Source: Watersipora subatra (lineage: Eukaryota > Bryozoa > Gymnolaemata > Cheilostomatida > Watersiporidae). From it: 64,000 nt of DNA. The notes below the pieces were generated by a model. That model was given only the letters and a program-made list of their open reading frames with translations, did not search any database and was not told where the DNA came from. Both the position numbers and the translations under genes were made by a program. Location: contig NC_088714.1 of NCBI RefSeq assembly GCF_963576615.1, positions 42,750,072-42,814,071 of the forward strand, read 5' to 3'. Below, in pieces: positions 47,901 through 62,900 of the stretch (positions are counted from its first letter, which is position 1; every line of letters starts with the position of its first letter).

Positions 47901-50900
47901 AAATGCTTAGACATATGTCGATCTCAGAGCATCGCTTTCAAAGAATAGAGATTTTGCTCCTTGGATAATTAGTGAGATGCACCGAGTCAGATGAAAGCAA
48001 AAGAGAAAACAAGACATACAGTGATGCTGACTTGACACGAGCACTAAAAATTAAAAGTAAAAATTGGTCATATACAAGATGAAATACTGGAAGAATTAGT
48101 TATAGCCAGCGGCTACTGTTTATAAAGACAAAGTGACTCTTTGATTAAAATGTTATAAAGGTAAATGCAAAAATAAAATGCAATACAAACCAGAAATGAA
48201 CCACTTTTTATTTTAATTATAGCACGATTTATTTTTCATGACCATTTATTTTCATGAAATGTTAGTTAAAAATATTGCGTTTCTTGAAAAAAGCTGCTTG
48301 GTTTTGGTGTCTGAAAAACGAGTTAGAGGTCAGAGGTCAAACATGAATACACAAAGCTGAAGGCTTCAATTATCTTTAGTTAGACACGGAGTACCGGTAG
48401 ATGGTGAAAACTCTGGAATTCATTAATCCGCTCCAACTATTATAGGTATTTGGTTTGTATAGCAAGAGCAGCCATAGTCTAGAGGCTGAGAATGCCTGCA
48501 ACACCTGAGAACCCCAACACCTGCAAACACAGGTCAGGGTTCAATACCCAAAAAATGCCACTAGTGGTGACAGGAATGACATCCAACCTTAACTTGTTCT
48601 CTGCAACTGGGTATGTCTCTAGTCGAAGTTTCCTTGTCACTGAACTCAGACATGCCCAACCAAGATCACAGAACCATTGCTAGTGCAACAATACTCTTAA
48701 AAAACCACATACACAGCCTCTACTTGCAGTAGAATACGGGTAAGCAGTCATCATACTCAATCTCCGAGGGATCGCTTACGTATGATGATCAAGTACTTTG
48801 GCCAGATTTGGTCATAAATAACTCTCAATTGGTGGGAGGAAACAACTTGAAGTCTCTATTTCATATTATACAAAAAAGCCTCTTTTTATGGTTGTCTTCT
48901 CATATAAATTTTCCACAATGTAACCTTCAAGCAAATGTTGGACTCTCGACTCAAATTAATTTTTAACATATCAGGTTTATAGATTTTCGAAGCAATACAG
49001 TTTTGTAGATGACAGTAAAAAGGCCAAAGATGAAAATAAATTATTACTATACTGAATAGGGTAGGTAGGTAGCGATTGACATACTCTAGGTTAAAATTAT
49101 GATGCCTATCTGTATCACCTTCTCTACCTCTTTACTGTCCTGTTATATGCACTGCTTGCTGTTCCTTCTGTTCCTACTTCCTCATTATTTTATATAAATC
49201 TTATATAATGCAACTGTTTTATTGTTGTGTGTATTAAGTTACAGTATTTATGGAGAAGCAAATTGAACATATTACAGTGTATTCTTTTAAGCATATCTAA
49301 TTGAACATAAGACCTGCTGCGTAGCTGGGCCTCACCGAGTCCACTCAAGCATGATGTATTACATAAAAGCTCCTAATTTAGGACTTCGGCAGCAGTTAAT
49401 AAAAAACTTCAATTTGGCAGTTGAATAACGTAGAAATAACGAAACAGTAGAACACTAACCAAGGTTAAGGCTAGTACTCGCAATACTACAATTGTAGGGC
49501 GACATCAATCCCACAAATACCGCAAAACCTCTATTTGAACACCATGGCGCTCTATTTTTTAACCCTTCTCCTATCGTGGCGGTCAAATAGAGGTGGCGTT
49601 CAAATAAAGTTGGCATTCAATTAGAGGTTTTACAGTAATCCCACAGGAGATCAGGGGATCCCCGATAAGAGATCGTTTGTGATAACACTAGTCACACAAT
49701 CACAAAACTCACCTGCATTTACCTCGGCGATTAGTCCAAGAAATAGTGTTCTCATTAAATGCTTCGGTTGCGAAAAACGATGAAATACAAGTCCTGCAGC
49801 AACTAGCGTAAGGAAAATATACATAGATTGAGCAATTCGTGACAGCCAATCACCATTGCTGAAGAAGTACACAGCACAGATTGTCGTGGATGCTCAGAAA
49901 ACTATCGGGAAAGTTTGACAGCTGCAAACTTTCCCCCACATATCGGCGCTGCCTCGATGATGTCATCGGTTTACTGTTTTACTGTGCACATAGTCGATGA
50001 ATAATCACTGAGAGCACAACTCCTATATACAGCCACACAGCGTGAACCAGCCTTTAGTTGTAATCAAAGTGACTCCATCATAAAATATATAGCCTGAAAG
50101 CAAATACTCACGACTTAAAAGTGAAGGAGGGAGTATAGCCCATGGGAGACGTGAGATCTTCTTCAGCCTCAGACTGACTCTCTTCAGGAGACTTTCCCTC
50201 TTGCTCTTCTCTTGGTAACGCTATTGGGCTATGAAGAACGAGAAATGACACAGCTAATTAGAACAGTAAACTGCATAAAATCATACTTTCAAAAACACTC
50301 ATGAATAATATAGACTAAAACTCATTAAACGAAAGATAAACAATTTGGGAATAAAGCAGTTAGTAGTGACTCAAGTGAACTATGAAAACATTTAATTAAT
50401 GGGTCTGTACAGAGTTATCCAACCATGCAGATAAAAATAAAAATGTGCTCACAACTCCTAATCTATGAAAGATAGTTGTGGCAGTGTAATATAATGACAA
50501 TATTTGATCATACTACATAACTATATCATACTAGGACCTCTCTAAAGACAAAATGCCTCAGGTTAGTTTGTAATCCGACATGTGTTAGCAAGAGGTCCTG
50601 CACCACACCCATGCACATAGACAAGTCTGATATGTTAGACTGCGAGGGTTGCTAGGGAGCAGGAATGTGAGTAGGTAATCACCTCTGCATTGGCAGGGTG
50701 TTGGTTTTCAACTCGAGCTGTTTCTTGTACTCAAGTTGTAGTATCGCTCTCGTCATAGAGTCATCACTATCACTGTCATCACCGTCCTGGCCAGCTAACT
50801 GACCAGTCATCTGACCACCCAAGTGGCCTCCCAACATACTCTTGAACTCGTCTGTCTCTGCGTGGTAAAAAGGGCTCGGTGGTTACTGGTTATTGGTGAG

Positions 50901-53900
50901 AGACAGATATCATAGCTAGATCATCTGCAAGGCCTATTAGCTGAGTACGTTGAAATTTAAGGGTGTCTCTACTAGAGCTAGCAGTGTAATAATCACCAAA
51001 ACTGTCTGTACACAAGCCAATAACCTGTATTGACTTGTCTTCTGGAAAAGTACTAATTATTGAAGGGGTCAGCTATAAAGCATATTACGTGACAGATATA
51101 TTGACTGAAATCTAACAGCAGATAACTGCATGTTATAGATGGAGAAACTGTGTGCAGCAGCAGATAACTCCCTGTTGTAGATGTAGAGATTGCGTGTAGC
51201 AGCAGATAACTCCTTGTTATAAATGTAGAAACTGTGTAACAGCAGATAACTCCCTGTTATACATGTAGAGACTGTGTGTAGCTTTGTCTGCTAACAATGT
51301 GGAATACTTTCTGAATGTTAATATATAGACGACGAGTTTAAAATAATTATCAAAACTGTTCAGTAAGACAAGAAAGAGGTAAAGAACAGAAAAAGATATT
51401 TGAAACTTACTAGCTAGATCAACTAGTGGTGGTTCCTCAGTTGCAGTAGTGTTGAGGGAGCTCATTGAGTGACGAGGGATAAGAGCTGAGTCTATGGTTT
51501 GATTTTCTGTAAAACAAATGTCCCTACTTGATGAGGCAACAAAAAGAGACGACAAATAAGCCTTATAATTATACTACAGTCGACTACAGCGCATTTAGGC
51601 ATATGAGTCATTATACTACAGTTGACTACAGCGCATTTAGGCATGTGAGTCATTATACTACAGTTGACTACAGCGCATTTAGGCATGTGAGTCTTTATAC
51701 TACAGTCCACTACAGTGCATTTAGGCGCATTTACAAAATATTGTAATTACAGTAAGGCTACAGGTGAGTAGTTCTATTAATTACAGTTAGGTGATCTTCC
51801 TTGAAAGTGAGTTTCAAATAATTTGTCTCTGAATATATTGTTATAGTTGCTTATTACCATCAATAGCCTCTCTATGACCTGGATAATCTAATAACCAAAA
51901 CGACTGGCTTATAACAAGAACAATGCATAAAAAACCAATGACAGCGTTTCAAGAACAAACGAGGAGAACAAGGATACTCACCAGCCATATGGTGTGGTCC
52001 ATTGAGCTCTTGCTTCTCCGAGTCATCTAACGACAACGCATCATCAGAGACATCTACAGAAGTAAATGAGTCGCAAAGCCTGACAGGAGAGCTCATGCAT
52101 ATGACATGATCAAGCATACTTTGTTGCAGCTGTTGACACATGCCATTAGGAAATTAAAATATAAGGTAAAAGACAAACAAACAGAATAATCTTAGTTGCT
52201 TTTTGGAATCGTTATTTCAGTCTGCACTGGATTACAACACAAAAGGCTGGTGAAAGGAGAGAATGCCCAAGTCTATTGAAAGAATACGGTTCCAAGACAA
52301 ACACATCAACAATTACTTATTTATAGTATTTATTTTATTTATTTATATTTACTACAACTTATAGTAATCTTATTCATGCTGCATTTCTTCCAATCTTTGC
52401 CCATTCTAAGAGAACTCGTAATTTAGAACACAGTGTATCCTTCAGCGTTTTGAGGTTTTGACAAGGCCGTCTGTTTTCTCTCCTCTTTTCAAAGCAAATT
52501 TCTAACGCATGTTTTTTAAATTATATATTTATAAATTACTAAAATTAACTAAAAATTACTAAAATTTATACGATTTTAGATAGCTATGAAAGCCACAGAA
52601 GAATATTATAGTTATTAATATAAATATATTATTATATATAATAATATAATCGTTATACATTTCACTATCCTAACTTTTCCACAATACTATTAGATAACCA
52701 ACTTTTAAAACACTTTTGTTCAACTCACTCAAAAATTTCTGACTTCTGTCTTCTCATTTATGTTTTGGTATGTAATATTACATATCATTTGTGTGGATGA
52801 TTACTGATGCTAATAAAGAGTTATACACGCGTACATCAACACTTACTTTGTTACGAATAAAACAACTCGAAGGAGATCAATAGGCTGTCACAAAATAAAG
52901 TGTCTTGCAAAGCTCACTGACCTTTCAAGACTTTTAAAAGTGCAACCCACATCAAACAGACTTGAGTTTTTACAAACCCTGGAAACTGATGCTAAATAGG
53001 GAAACCATGAAAATGAAATCCTTTTATCTATTAACTAGTAGTCGCTGCTGAGTTATACTAAGAGGAAAAGTCTTAGGACTTTGAATATTTGTTAATTGGA
53101 GTTAAAACGGCAGGCTGCTACTGCACCAAATTGACAATAGGCTTAACTATGGGTAAAGCTCAATACTCATCCTGATCAAGAAACTGCTAGCCAATAACTC
53201 GATTAGTAGAGATCATAACTCGATAACAGAGATCATAGCAGAGCACTCTTGTCTCACTTCGCAGCACTCTTTCGAAATAGGAATGAAAGAAGTGTAGAAG
53301 CTGTTTAAAATGGAATAGTAGCATCTTCATGCAAATCATTTGCAAGTGTCATTTTTATTTTTTGCATGCATGAAACAATCGTTGAAGGTGACAGAGGTAA
53401 ACACTTTGGGTCACATACTTAAGCCAAGCCTGTGAGGAAGGAGATTATAGGAAAGTGAGAGCCATGAAAAATAGCTGAGGCCGGTACTAGACAAATACCA
53501 TCAAACACTTTCTAGGTAATCACTTTCACCAATTCGAATGCAAAAACACTTCTGCTATTTCTTGAGTTCTGAACTACAGCCAGGGTGTTTGCAAATAGGG
53601 AAAGTTTTGAAAGTTTTTAATATTTTTACTAATAAATGTTATGAAAGAAATAAGCTAATTTGAAGATGATCATGAGTGGGCTTTTCTAGAAACATAAGAA
53701 TGCGTCTGTAAAATGGTGAACCCGTAGTAAAATAGAAGGATGTGAGATGAAACCATTTGACACGACAGATCACCTTTTGCGATAGAAGGAATAACCACTT
53801 CAGGTCCTGCCATCCTGAGAGGTGGAACCGATGAGATGTCTACTGTGTCTAACGTCGCAGAAGCTGAACTGGTGTTCTCGGCATACCCTTGTGAGGAACT

Positions 53901-56900
53901 AGTGGGTTGTCTAGCATCATCAGGCATGTGTGGTTTAACACTTTGATATTCCCTGATACCTGCGACACCTGGCACAGGTGATTTTAAGTTGGCATCTAGA
54001 CCAACATAGTGATCTTGCTCATGATCAGCATAAACAGCGTTAGCTTGGGGAGACGGTGAAATGCGTTGAGAAGGCATCTTCTGCGCACTACTGCCTAAAC
54101 TGTTCGTCGTTCCAAAGCTATCATGCGAGGAGGTATCACCAAACTCTGCACTTGTACGAATAAGTTCACTCGGGCTAGGTCCGCGCCAACGAGGGCTCTC
54201 CCTACACAACAGATGGTGTATATTTCACTTCAACTACATATTCAAAAAATGTTGAAAAGTATGAAGAAATTGAGTTAAGAACCCAATGCATTTGATGGGT
54301 AGCGATTGTCACATCTATATGTAGTTGGATATTGTCAACGGTTACCAGTAAACCGCCAGAAATTAGAAGCTGGTGTTTCGCCCTAAATATAAGGTTACCA
54401 ACACACTAATATAAGGTTACCAACACACTAATATAAGGGTACCAACACACTAATTTAAGGTTATCAACACACTAATATAAGGTTACCAACACACTAATAT
54501 ATGGTTACCAACACACTAATTTAAGGTTAACAACACACTGATATAAGGTTACCAACACACTAATATATGGTTACCAACACACTAATTTAAGGTTAACAAC
54601 ACACTGATATAAGGTTACCAACACATTAATATAAGGTTACCAACACACTAATATAAGGGTACCAACACACTAATTTAAGGTTATCAACACACTAATATAA
54701 GGTTACCAACACACTAATATATGGTTACCAACACACTAATTTAAGGTTAACAACACACTGATATAAGGTTACCAAAACACCCTTAAATATAAGGTTACCA
54801 ACACACCAAGTTTGAGTAAAATAATCTCGTCTAACCTTGCTTGTACATGATTAGTGTACTTTGGTGGTAATCCAGAAACACTGCCAGAGAGAGGTTTGAG
54901 AGATGACTCATCAAATGTAACACTCTTTTCACTATTTATCGACTGAAGGGAGGTGGAGACAATTCCTACAATAGATTAAAATGCTATTTTTTCATACCAA
55001 CAGTAATTTGCTGAAAATTTCTCAACTATGATTAAAATGACTATATTCGGTAACAATGTTCACTCTTCGTTGACTAGACATACGAATTACTCAAATTTCA
55101 TAGAGTGTGCACATGAACTGTGAGTTATCCTCCTCACGCTGCTTTCGAAAATAAGCAATCAACGCAATGGTTACTGTGTGTGCGTGGTGTGTGTGCTATG
55201 TTTTATTGCGTGTAATTTATAGGTGAAACATGGAAATTAACAGCAATACAAACATAAAGCAAAAGGCTGTCCAATAGCTCGAGACGAGCAGCAGGACAGC
55301 CCCGCTGGCAGTTAGCAGAAGAACAGACAGTCATAAGCGAGCACCGGTAGCACCACCGTCACCGGTCGCCCACAAATGCCCCGCCAACTTCATTTTTAAT
55401 AACACTTGAAGACAAGACATGCAAGCCAAATAAGTATTTATTGAATAATTTAGCTGCAGTTCACAACATAGATCTTTGACCTTCATAAGTTTCACAGTAT
55501 TGCATTTTAAAGCATTGCTTGTCTTTAATCTGGTACAGTAGCTGTGATCAATATACATATTTTAAAATTAAACATCCTTAAGAAAACTTTCATAAAATGC
55601 AGCACAAGCCGGACATCAAAAAGCATCTTTACAGGCATTATTAATTTTAATGAAGGAAAGCCACAATTACAGATGCTTCTGGTTTAATTTTTAAAATAAT
55701 CCTTACAGCTTTCTTCTGTGATAATAAAATTTTTTCTAACTCGGTTGAGCCAGCATGATCTCAAAACATTATTCCATAAATCATATGAGGGTAGAAAAAT
55801 GTATAATAAAGGTCAATCATTGTTTTGGTGTCAAAGTATCTTCTTACATGGTGCATCATCAAAAGTACAGATTGTAAATTACTGCTTTATTCTGCAATAT
55901 GGCTTTGAAATAATGTTTACATCAATAATTATTCCAAAAAACGGTGTATGACTTTTTTTACAAAAATTGGCATTCTGTTTATAAATTTATAAAAACTAAA
56001 CCAAAATCAAGCAAATTTTTTTGAGGGTTTTAACGTCTACTAGTAATGTTTTTGGCTATTTAGGGTAAGATTATTAGCCAAACACTATTTTCCAATTTTC
56101 TTTAATTCGTTTGTAAAATGTGAAAATCTGTAGTAAAAACAGTTGTAGCGTCAGCAAAAAATATGCTGCGACTTAATTGATTATGATCAGTTTCACATGC
56201 AAGTCTAATAAAAGAATTTTTAGCATCTATTGAACATGTCTATTATATGACAAGTGGTTGATCAACATAAACTAAAAAAATTAAAAAACTTTTAAATAAA
56301 CTTTCAAGCAGCTTTTTCAATGCTCTATTATACAAACTTTGGTATACCAACTGTCAATGAGGCCTTTAAGAGCAAAGCTTGCATTCGATCACACAGCAGG
56401 TAAAATTACTGTAATTATTTTACAATTGTGAGAAGTAAACAGTTGAATTCAAGCCTCTTTTGTATAACCTTACATATAGATATTCTGAGAAGACCTTAAA
56501 TTCAACCGGTGTTTATGCAGTTAGTTACCATTTCTGTTTCAACATCAATCGATTGTGAACATCTATAGAATAATACAATGTATAATATATAGTAATAGAT
56601 TATAGCTACTACTGAGCCCTGAAGTAGTCTGAGTAGATGACCTGCTTGCAGCGCGCGTTACCTACAGGTCGTACCCAACATTAGCACCAAATACATAGCA
56701 GTAGTAGTACTAGCGCAGGTACAAGGAATAACAATCAATGAATTATGTATGTAACGTTTTAGTTGCGACCTGAATACATTCAAACTTTTCTCTAGAGCCG
56801 AATTTGTCCAAAAACAACAAAAATTAAGACCTTGAAAACAGCTTTTAATGAAACTTTGATGCCTGATTCACACACGATCCGCTCCTTAAGTTGAGCTGAG

Positions 56901-59900
56901 GAGAAATCTGATACATGAGTACACAACTCTTGGGTTTCCTCATATAATGTCCCAAGCTAAATGCTGCTGTTATATACATGTATGTTGACAACCGATAAAG
57001 ACCATGTGTTATACACTCCAGAGCCAGTCATTATATTGCTAATCAGAACTGGTCACATTCAGATATACTGAGAAAGCTTATACGTGTACAAGCAGATTAT
57101 ACATGTACATGTATACTGTCATTGAGAGGGAGTATATTGTCATTGAGAGGGAGTATATTGTCATTGAGAGGGAGTATATTGTCATTGAGAGGGAGTATAT
57201 TGTCATTGAGAGGGAGTATATTGTCATTGAGAGGGAGTACATTGTCATTGAGAGGGAGTATATTGTCATTGAGAGGGAGTATATTGTCATTGAGAGGGAG
57301 TATATTGTCATTGAGAGGGAGTATATTGTCATTGAGAGGGAGTATATTGTCATTGAGAGGGAGTATATTGTCATTGAGAGGGAGTATATTGTCATTGAGA
57401 GGGAGTATATTGTCATTGAGAGGGAGTATATTGTCATTGAGAGGGAGTATATTGTCATTGAGAGGGAGTATATTGTCATTGAGAGGGAGCATATTGTCAT
57501 TGAGAGGGAGTATATTGCCATTAAGAGGGAGCATATTGTCATTGAGAGAGAGTATATTGTCATTGAGAGGGAGCATATTGTCATTGAGAGGAATTATATT
57601 TGAGTAAGCCCCGGGTAATGGAGACTATCCATTATCTTACCTCTATCTGACACACCAGCAGCTCTAGAATATTCAGGCGTTGACGAGCGGGGAAGCGCAA
57701 GAACCTCCCGCTTTAAATCAGAAAAGACAAACATCAAGTAAGCGTTAAAGATAACAGCGGTATGATGCTCTTCCAGTCACAGATCAGAGATGATCTGATT
57801 ACTGGATTGCAAGGCTAGCCCGCTTGAAGCTATGCCACAAACAAATACCGTAAAACATCTATTTGAATGCCATGACGCTCTATTTTTCAACCCTTTCTCT
57901 ATAGTGGCGGTCAAATAGGGGTAGCACTCAAATGGAGGCTGGCGTTGTATTTTTCAAATAGCTCGTCAGAATTTTGAGAAGATAAATTTTCGGTAACACT
58001 TTTACGGGCGAAGTGAATGTCGCCTATATTTTGCACTCTGCTTTGGGCAAAGCAATATTAACCTTTTTGGATGCAGTAAATCCGCTAACTTACCTCCAAC
58101 TTGTCAAAGATCTCTAAATAAATACGCATTGGAAGGCCGAGAAATATCTCTACCAGTTGATATCTACTGCTTGCAATTAACCTCCGAAGATATTATACCA
58201 TATGCCCTGCTTTGCAATTTGTTGGAGCTTTCAAATGTTTGATTTTGTTTTAAATTTGAAGGCATATTTGTATTTTATACCTATATTTAACAATGTTGAA
58301 TAAAAGCTAATTGCACTCATTGATATGTTTGCTACAGTTTGTAGCCAAAACTGATGTTTTATGTGCAATAGAAGAGGAGTTATGAGCATCGATCCAGTGT
58401 AAGCCGTGTTAAGATAACCGCAAGGATGCTATCAAATAATATGCTACAAATCTGCAAATTTTTAGGATGTATAATAATCTATTAAAAGCTACAAATATAC
58501 ATTAAAAACAAGTGACACAAATGAACTATACTTATAATATATGCAGAAACAAAAGTTAACATTTTTGAAACAAAGGTATTTGCATCATGTACTCAGATAT
58601 TTGCATTCTGATTGTTACTTCTGATGGAACGAACATCTTCTGGCTGTTCAATATCTCCCACAATGTCTTATAACCTCAACTCTTTTTTGTTCTGCTGAAC
58701 TATTCGATATTAGCATGCAAAAAATTTTTTGAGCAGAGAAAAACTTTTATGCCTTGGATTTCGCACAAATAACGATAAATTTTTAGCCGCGTGGGTGCTA
58801 AAACTAGTCATTCATATACCATCACAAATGTGAGCCATTTTTCACATACGTCGAAGTATCACGACCGCACTGAACAAGGAACTACTCTTAACTTGATAGC
58901 TATTAATTATTTTCGCGGTGTTGCTTTCAAAGTTTTAACGAAAAAAAAACTAAAAGCTTTGGATTTGGAAAACAGACTTCGAGTTGAGCAGAAACAATGA
59001 AAGAATTAATGGTTATTGATGTAATTGAGTCATTCTTAGTACGATTTTATGGACACTGTTTTACTGATCACTTTCTATTATGGGTTCGTAAAGATCAAAG
59101 AATGTCAAAGCGGTCAAATGGAGGTGGCATTCAATTAAAGAGTGGGCGCTCTATTTTTCAAACCTTCTCCTATTATAGTGGCGGTCAAATGGAGGTGGCG
59201 TTCAAATAAAGGTGGCGTTCAATTAGAGGTTTTACAGTATCTACACCAAACACCTACACAACAGTTGAAAACAATGGTAATTATACCAATATTGAGTAAG
59301 ACAAAAAGTAAGTTATCTTGGCTAGATGGTTATTTTAGTTAAATACACATAGCTACATTTCTGGCAAAATCAACTACATTTTTGTCAGAATCAACTACAT
59401 TTCTGACAGAATCAACTACATTTCTGTCAGAATCAACTACATTTCTGTCAGAATCAACTACATTTCTGCCAGAATCAACTACATTTCTGCCAGAATCAAC
59501 TACATTTCTGTCAGAATCAACTACATTTCAGTCAGAATCAACTACATTTCTGCCAGAATCAACTACATTTCTGCCAGAATCGGCTACATTTCTGTCAGAA
59601 TCAACTACATTTCTGCCAGAATCAACTACATTTCTGCCAGAATCAACTACATTTCTGTCAGAATCAACTACATTTCTGCCAGAATCAACTACATTTCTGT
59701 CAGAATCAACCATATTTCTGTCGAAATCGTGCAAGCTTAAATTTATACAATATAATTATAAGCCCATCAGCATTTTGCACTGCTTATTATGACAAAAGCT
59801 GTGACAGAAAAATACAAGCAATGACCAGAATATGCGATAAAATAATTCTTACTTGTATGAGAGGTGAACGTGTAGGAGATTGACTAGCTTGAGATCCATG

Positions 59901-62900
59901 GCCACTAGAATACCCAGCCTCATCTAAATTTATAGAATCAAAGAAACTATGTGGATAAATATTGCAAGTGATCGTTAAGTGCGAGTTAATAGGAGGCATG
60001 AGCTCTATCGAGTGGAACTTGTTGAGGTGAGACAGCTATAGGCATCATATGCTGCCATAAACCTCTTCTACATATACAAGCATGTAAGAGTATGCTCACT
60101 GCTAAACTGCCTCAAGCCTTGGTATATCTATAGCCTTATCCAAACAGCTCCTGGTAGAGTAACTAAAGAGACACTAGAATACACAGCTTTATATCACACT
60201 TCGTAATGGTAAACCATACTTATTCATTGACAAATATGACAGCAAATGATATAAAGAGCATGAGCTACGCTGCTAAATACATGAAGATGCCTTGAGGAAT
60301 GTTGAGAGAAACTGGAGATAGTAATAACCATGCGGTGATGAGCTTACGTCGAGATTTGAAACCCCTGAATGCCTCTTGAAACTGTTCTAGTGCTATTTCA
60401 TGATGATGCGTTGCAGGAAGTGAAGGAAAAGCTGAGACTCTATTAGCAATGGTAACTGGTCTAAGGGGCCATAGAGGTTTAGTAGAACTTATCCGAGGAG
60501 AAGAAAGACCCGGATAGAGATTTTGTGAAGATGCATCTGTGGTACTTTGAAGGAGGCATGAGAGAGAAGGTAAAGAGTCAGAGCTGTCAGTGTTTGCAAT
60601 ATCGTGCTGCCTTTGTGTGCAACAACAATGACCAAGATGAAAGGGCTCATCATGATTCATGGAAGATGAGGCAGCAGCTGAACCTGCAACAGCATATAAG
60701 CCACCGAGTCTACACCTATTACAACCATACACATGTACTGCAAATCATCAGACACGAATAGCAACTCATCAGATGTGTATAGCAACTCATCAGATGTGTA
60801 TGGCAACTCACCAGACGTGTATAGCAACTCACCAGACGTGTATAGAAACTCACCAGACGTGTATAGCAACTCACCAGATGTGTATAGCAACTCACCAGAC
60901 GTGTATAGCAACTCACCAGACGTGTATAGCAACTCACCAGACGTGTATAGCAACTCACCAGACGTGTATAGCAACTCACCAGACGTGTATTGCAACTCAC
61001 CAGACGTGTATAGCAACTCACCAGACGTGTATAGCAACTCACCAGACGTGTATAGCAACTCACCAGACGTGTATAGCAACTCACCAGACGTGTATAGCAA
61101 CTCACCAGACATGTATAGCAACTCACCAGACATGTATAGCAACTCACCAGACGTGTATAGCAACTCACCAGACGTGTATAGCAACTCACCAGACATGTAT
61201 AGCAACTCACCAGACATGTATAGCAACTCACAATAAATTGCTGGGCTTACATGTAGAACTACACACATTATCACTAAATTGCTTTCGTCACAACCTAATC
61301 ACAGCATTTATTATTATTTCAATAACTAAAAATCATATAATGGTTTACATTGTTGCTAGTTTTGTAGAAGTTAAACAAATGGTGTGGAAACATTTTAGAA
61401 TAAGAAACCATTTTAATGTTTAATTTGATGATTTAGGTGAAGTGAATAGCATAACGAGTTATTAAACTGATATAATACCGTAGCTAAGCAACAGCACTCA
61501 CAGTCAAGTAACATTTCCAGTAAGCTATATAAATGTCATAAAGGTCATGAACCTCAAACACTTACAATGACAGGACTCACTCTGACCAGCCGAAAAAGAT
61601 TCTTGAGGTAGCCTAATATCTTTTCTCATGGTGGACAATCTCTGTGCCTACAGCAAAATGTTTTTGCACTAAACCCCTAATCCGGTGAACAAGAAATGAT
61701 ACGAACAAGACTAGCTTAACACGATGTCGTAAAAAGTATAATAGAAGTTACCGTATCAAGATATGAGAAAGATGCTTATGCGTAAGATAAAGCATACCTT
61801 CTCTCTCTGCTGAGCTGCCTGTTTAACAACCTGCTCCTTCCACTGCGGGTAAATCCTTTCAATGTATTCCTCGTACTCATCCTGTAAAGGCAAACTTTCT
61901 CAATAAGTAAAACTTTCCATGAATCAGCAATGCATGAAAAGGGGACTGCCATCAATAGAAAGAAGTAACTGTTATGGCCGCCTGTTTAAGGAAGAGGTCA
62001 AGAACTGAAACTCTTACTTTTAGAATGCGGAGAGACTGAGTTTTAGCCGCCACAATCGACATGCTAGCCTCAAACTCTTGCATCTGTCGGCGAATCATCT
62101 GATTCCTTTGGAGACTCTTCTCTCGTTGTGATCTCAGGCTTTCCATCTGTGATTTCAACTGTATTTTTTTTAATACATCACTACAAATGTTGAGTATTAT
62201 TAGTAAATGTAGATAACCTCCCAGTCTCAAATATAAACATAAAACGAAAAAAGGTGTGTAGAGATTCTGAAAAGGCTGTATTTGGTGCTATCTTCTTACT
62301 CATACTGAGCAAGAATAAGTGAATAGCAAGTAAGTGAGAACTAGTCAGTAAACAGTCCGTGAATAGTTAGTCATTAAACAGTTAGTCATTAAACAGTTAG
62401 TCAGTGAACAGTTAGTCAGTATACAGCTAGTCAGTAAACAGTTAGTCAGCGAACAGCTAGTCAGCGAACAGCTAGTCAGTGAACAGCTAGTCAGTGAACA
62501 GCTAGTCAGTGAACAGCTAGTCAGTGAACAGCTAGTCAGTGAACAGCTAGTCAGTAAACAGCTAGTCAATGAACAGCTAGTCAGTAAACAGTTAGTCAGT
62601 AAACAGCTAGTCAGTAAACAGCTAGTCAGTGAACAGCTAGTCAGTAAACAGCTAGTCAGTGAACAGCTAGTCAGTATACAGCTAGTCAGTGAACAGCTAG
62701 TCAGTGAACAGTTAGTCAGTGAACAGTTAGTCAGTGAACAGCTAGTCAGTGAACAGCTAGTCAGTAAACAGCTAGTCAGTGAACAGTTAGTCAGTGAACA
62801 GCTAGTCAGTGAAAAGTTAGTCAGTGAACAGCTAGTCAGTGAACAGTTACTCAGTGAACAGCTAGTCAGTAAACAGCTAGTCAGTGAACAGTTAGTCAGT

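Larger units (their letters stand above)
47877..50111 (-). other. Kizuna-like intron 14
   Basis: It contains a tRNA-like SINE (48455-48680), a 116-bp TIR element (49520-49635), an open stretch with a membrane-helix-like peptide at 49707-49824 and a perfect hairpin at 49907-49935. No in-phase exon was found in it. Confidence 0.5.

Noticed and set aside
48455-48680. Functional tRNA gene
   Set aside because: A and B boxes are present but no acceptor stem or anticodon arm can be folded; better seen as a SINE head.
57078-57607. Four overlapping frames of about 160 codons
   Set aside because: 21-bp array; no codon bias, no flanking exon signals.
60657-61423. Several long open frames (205-254 codons) on both strands
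   Set aside because: All follow the 21-bp array; multiple open frames at once are a consequence of period 21.
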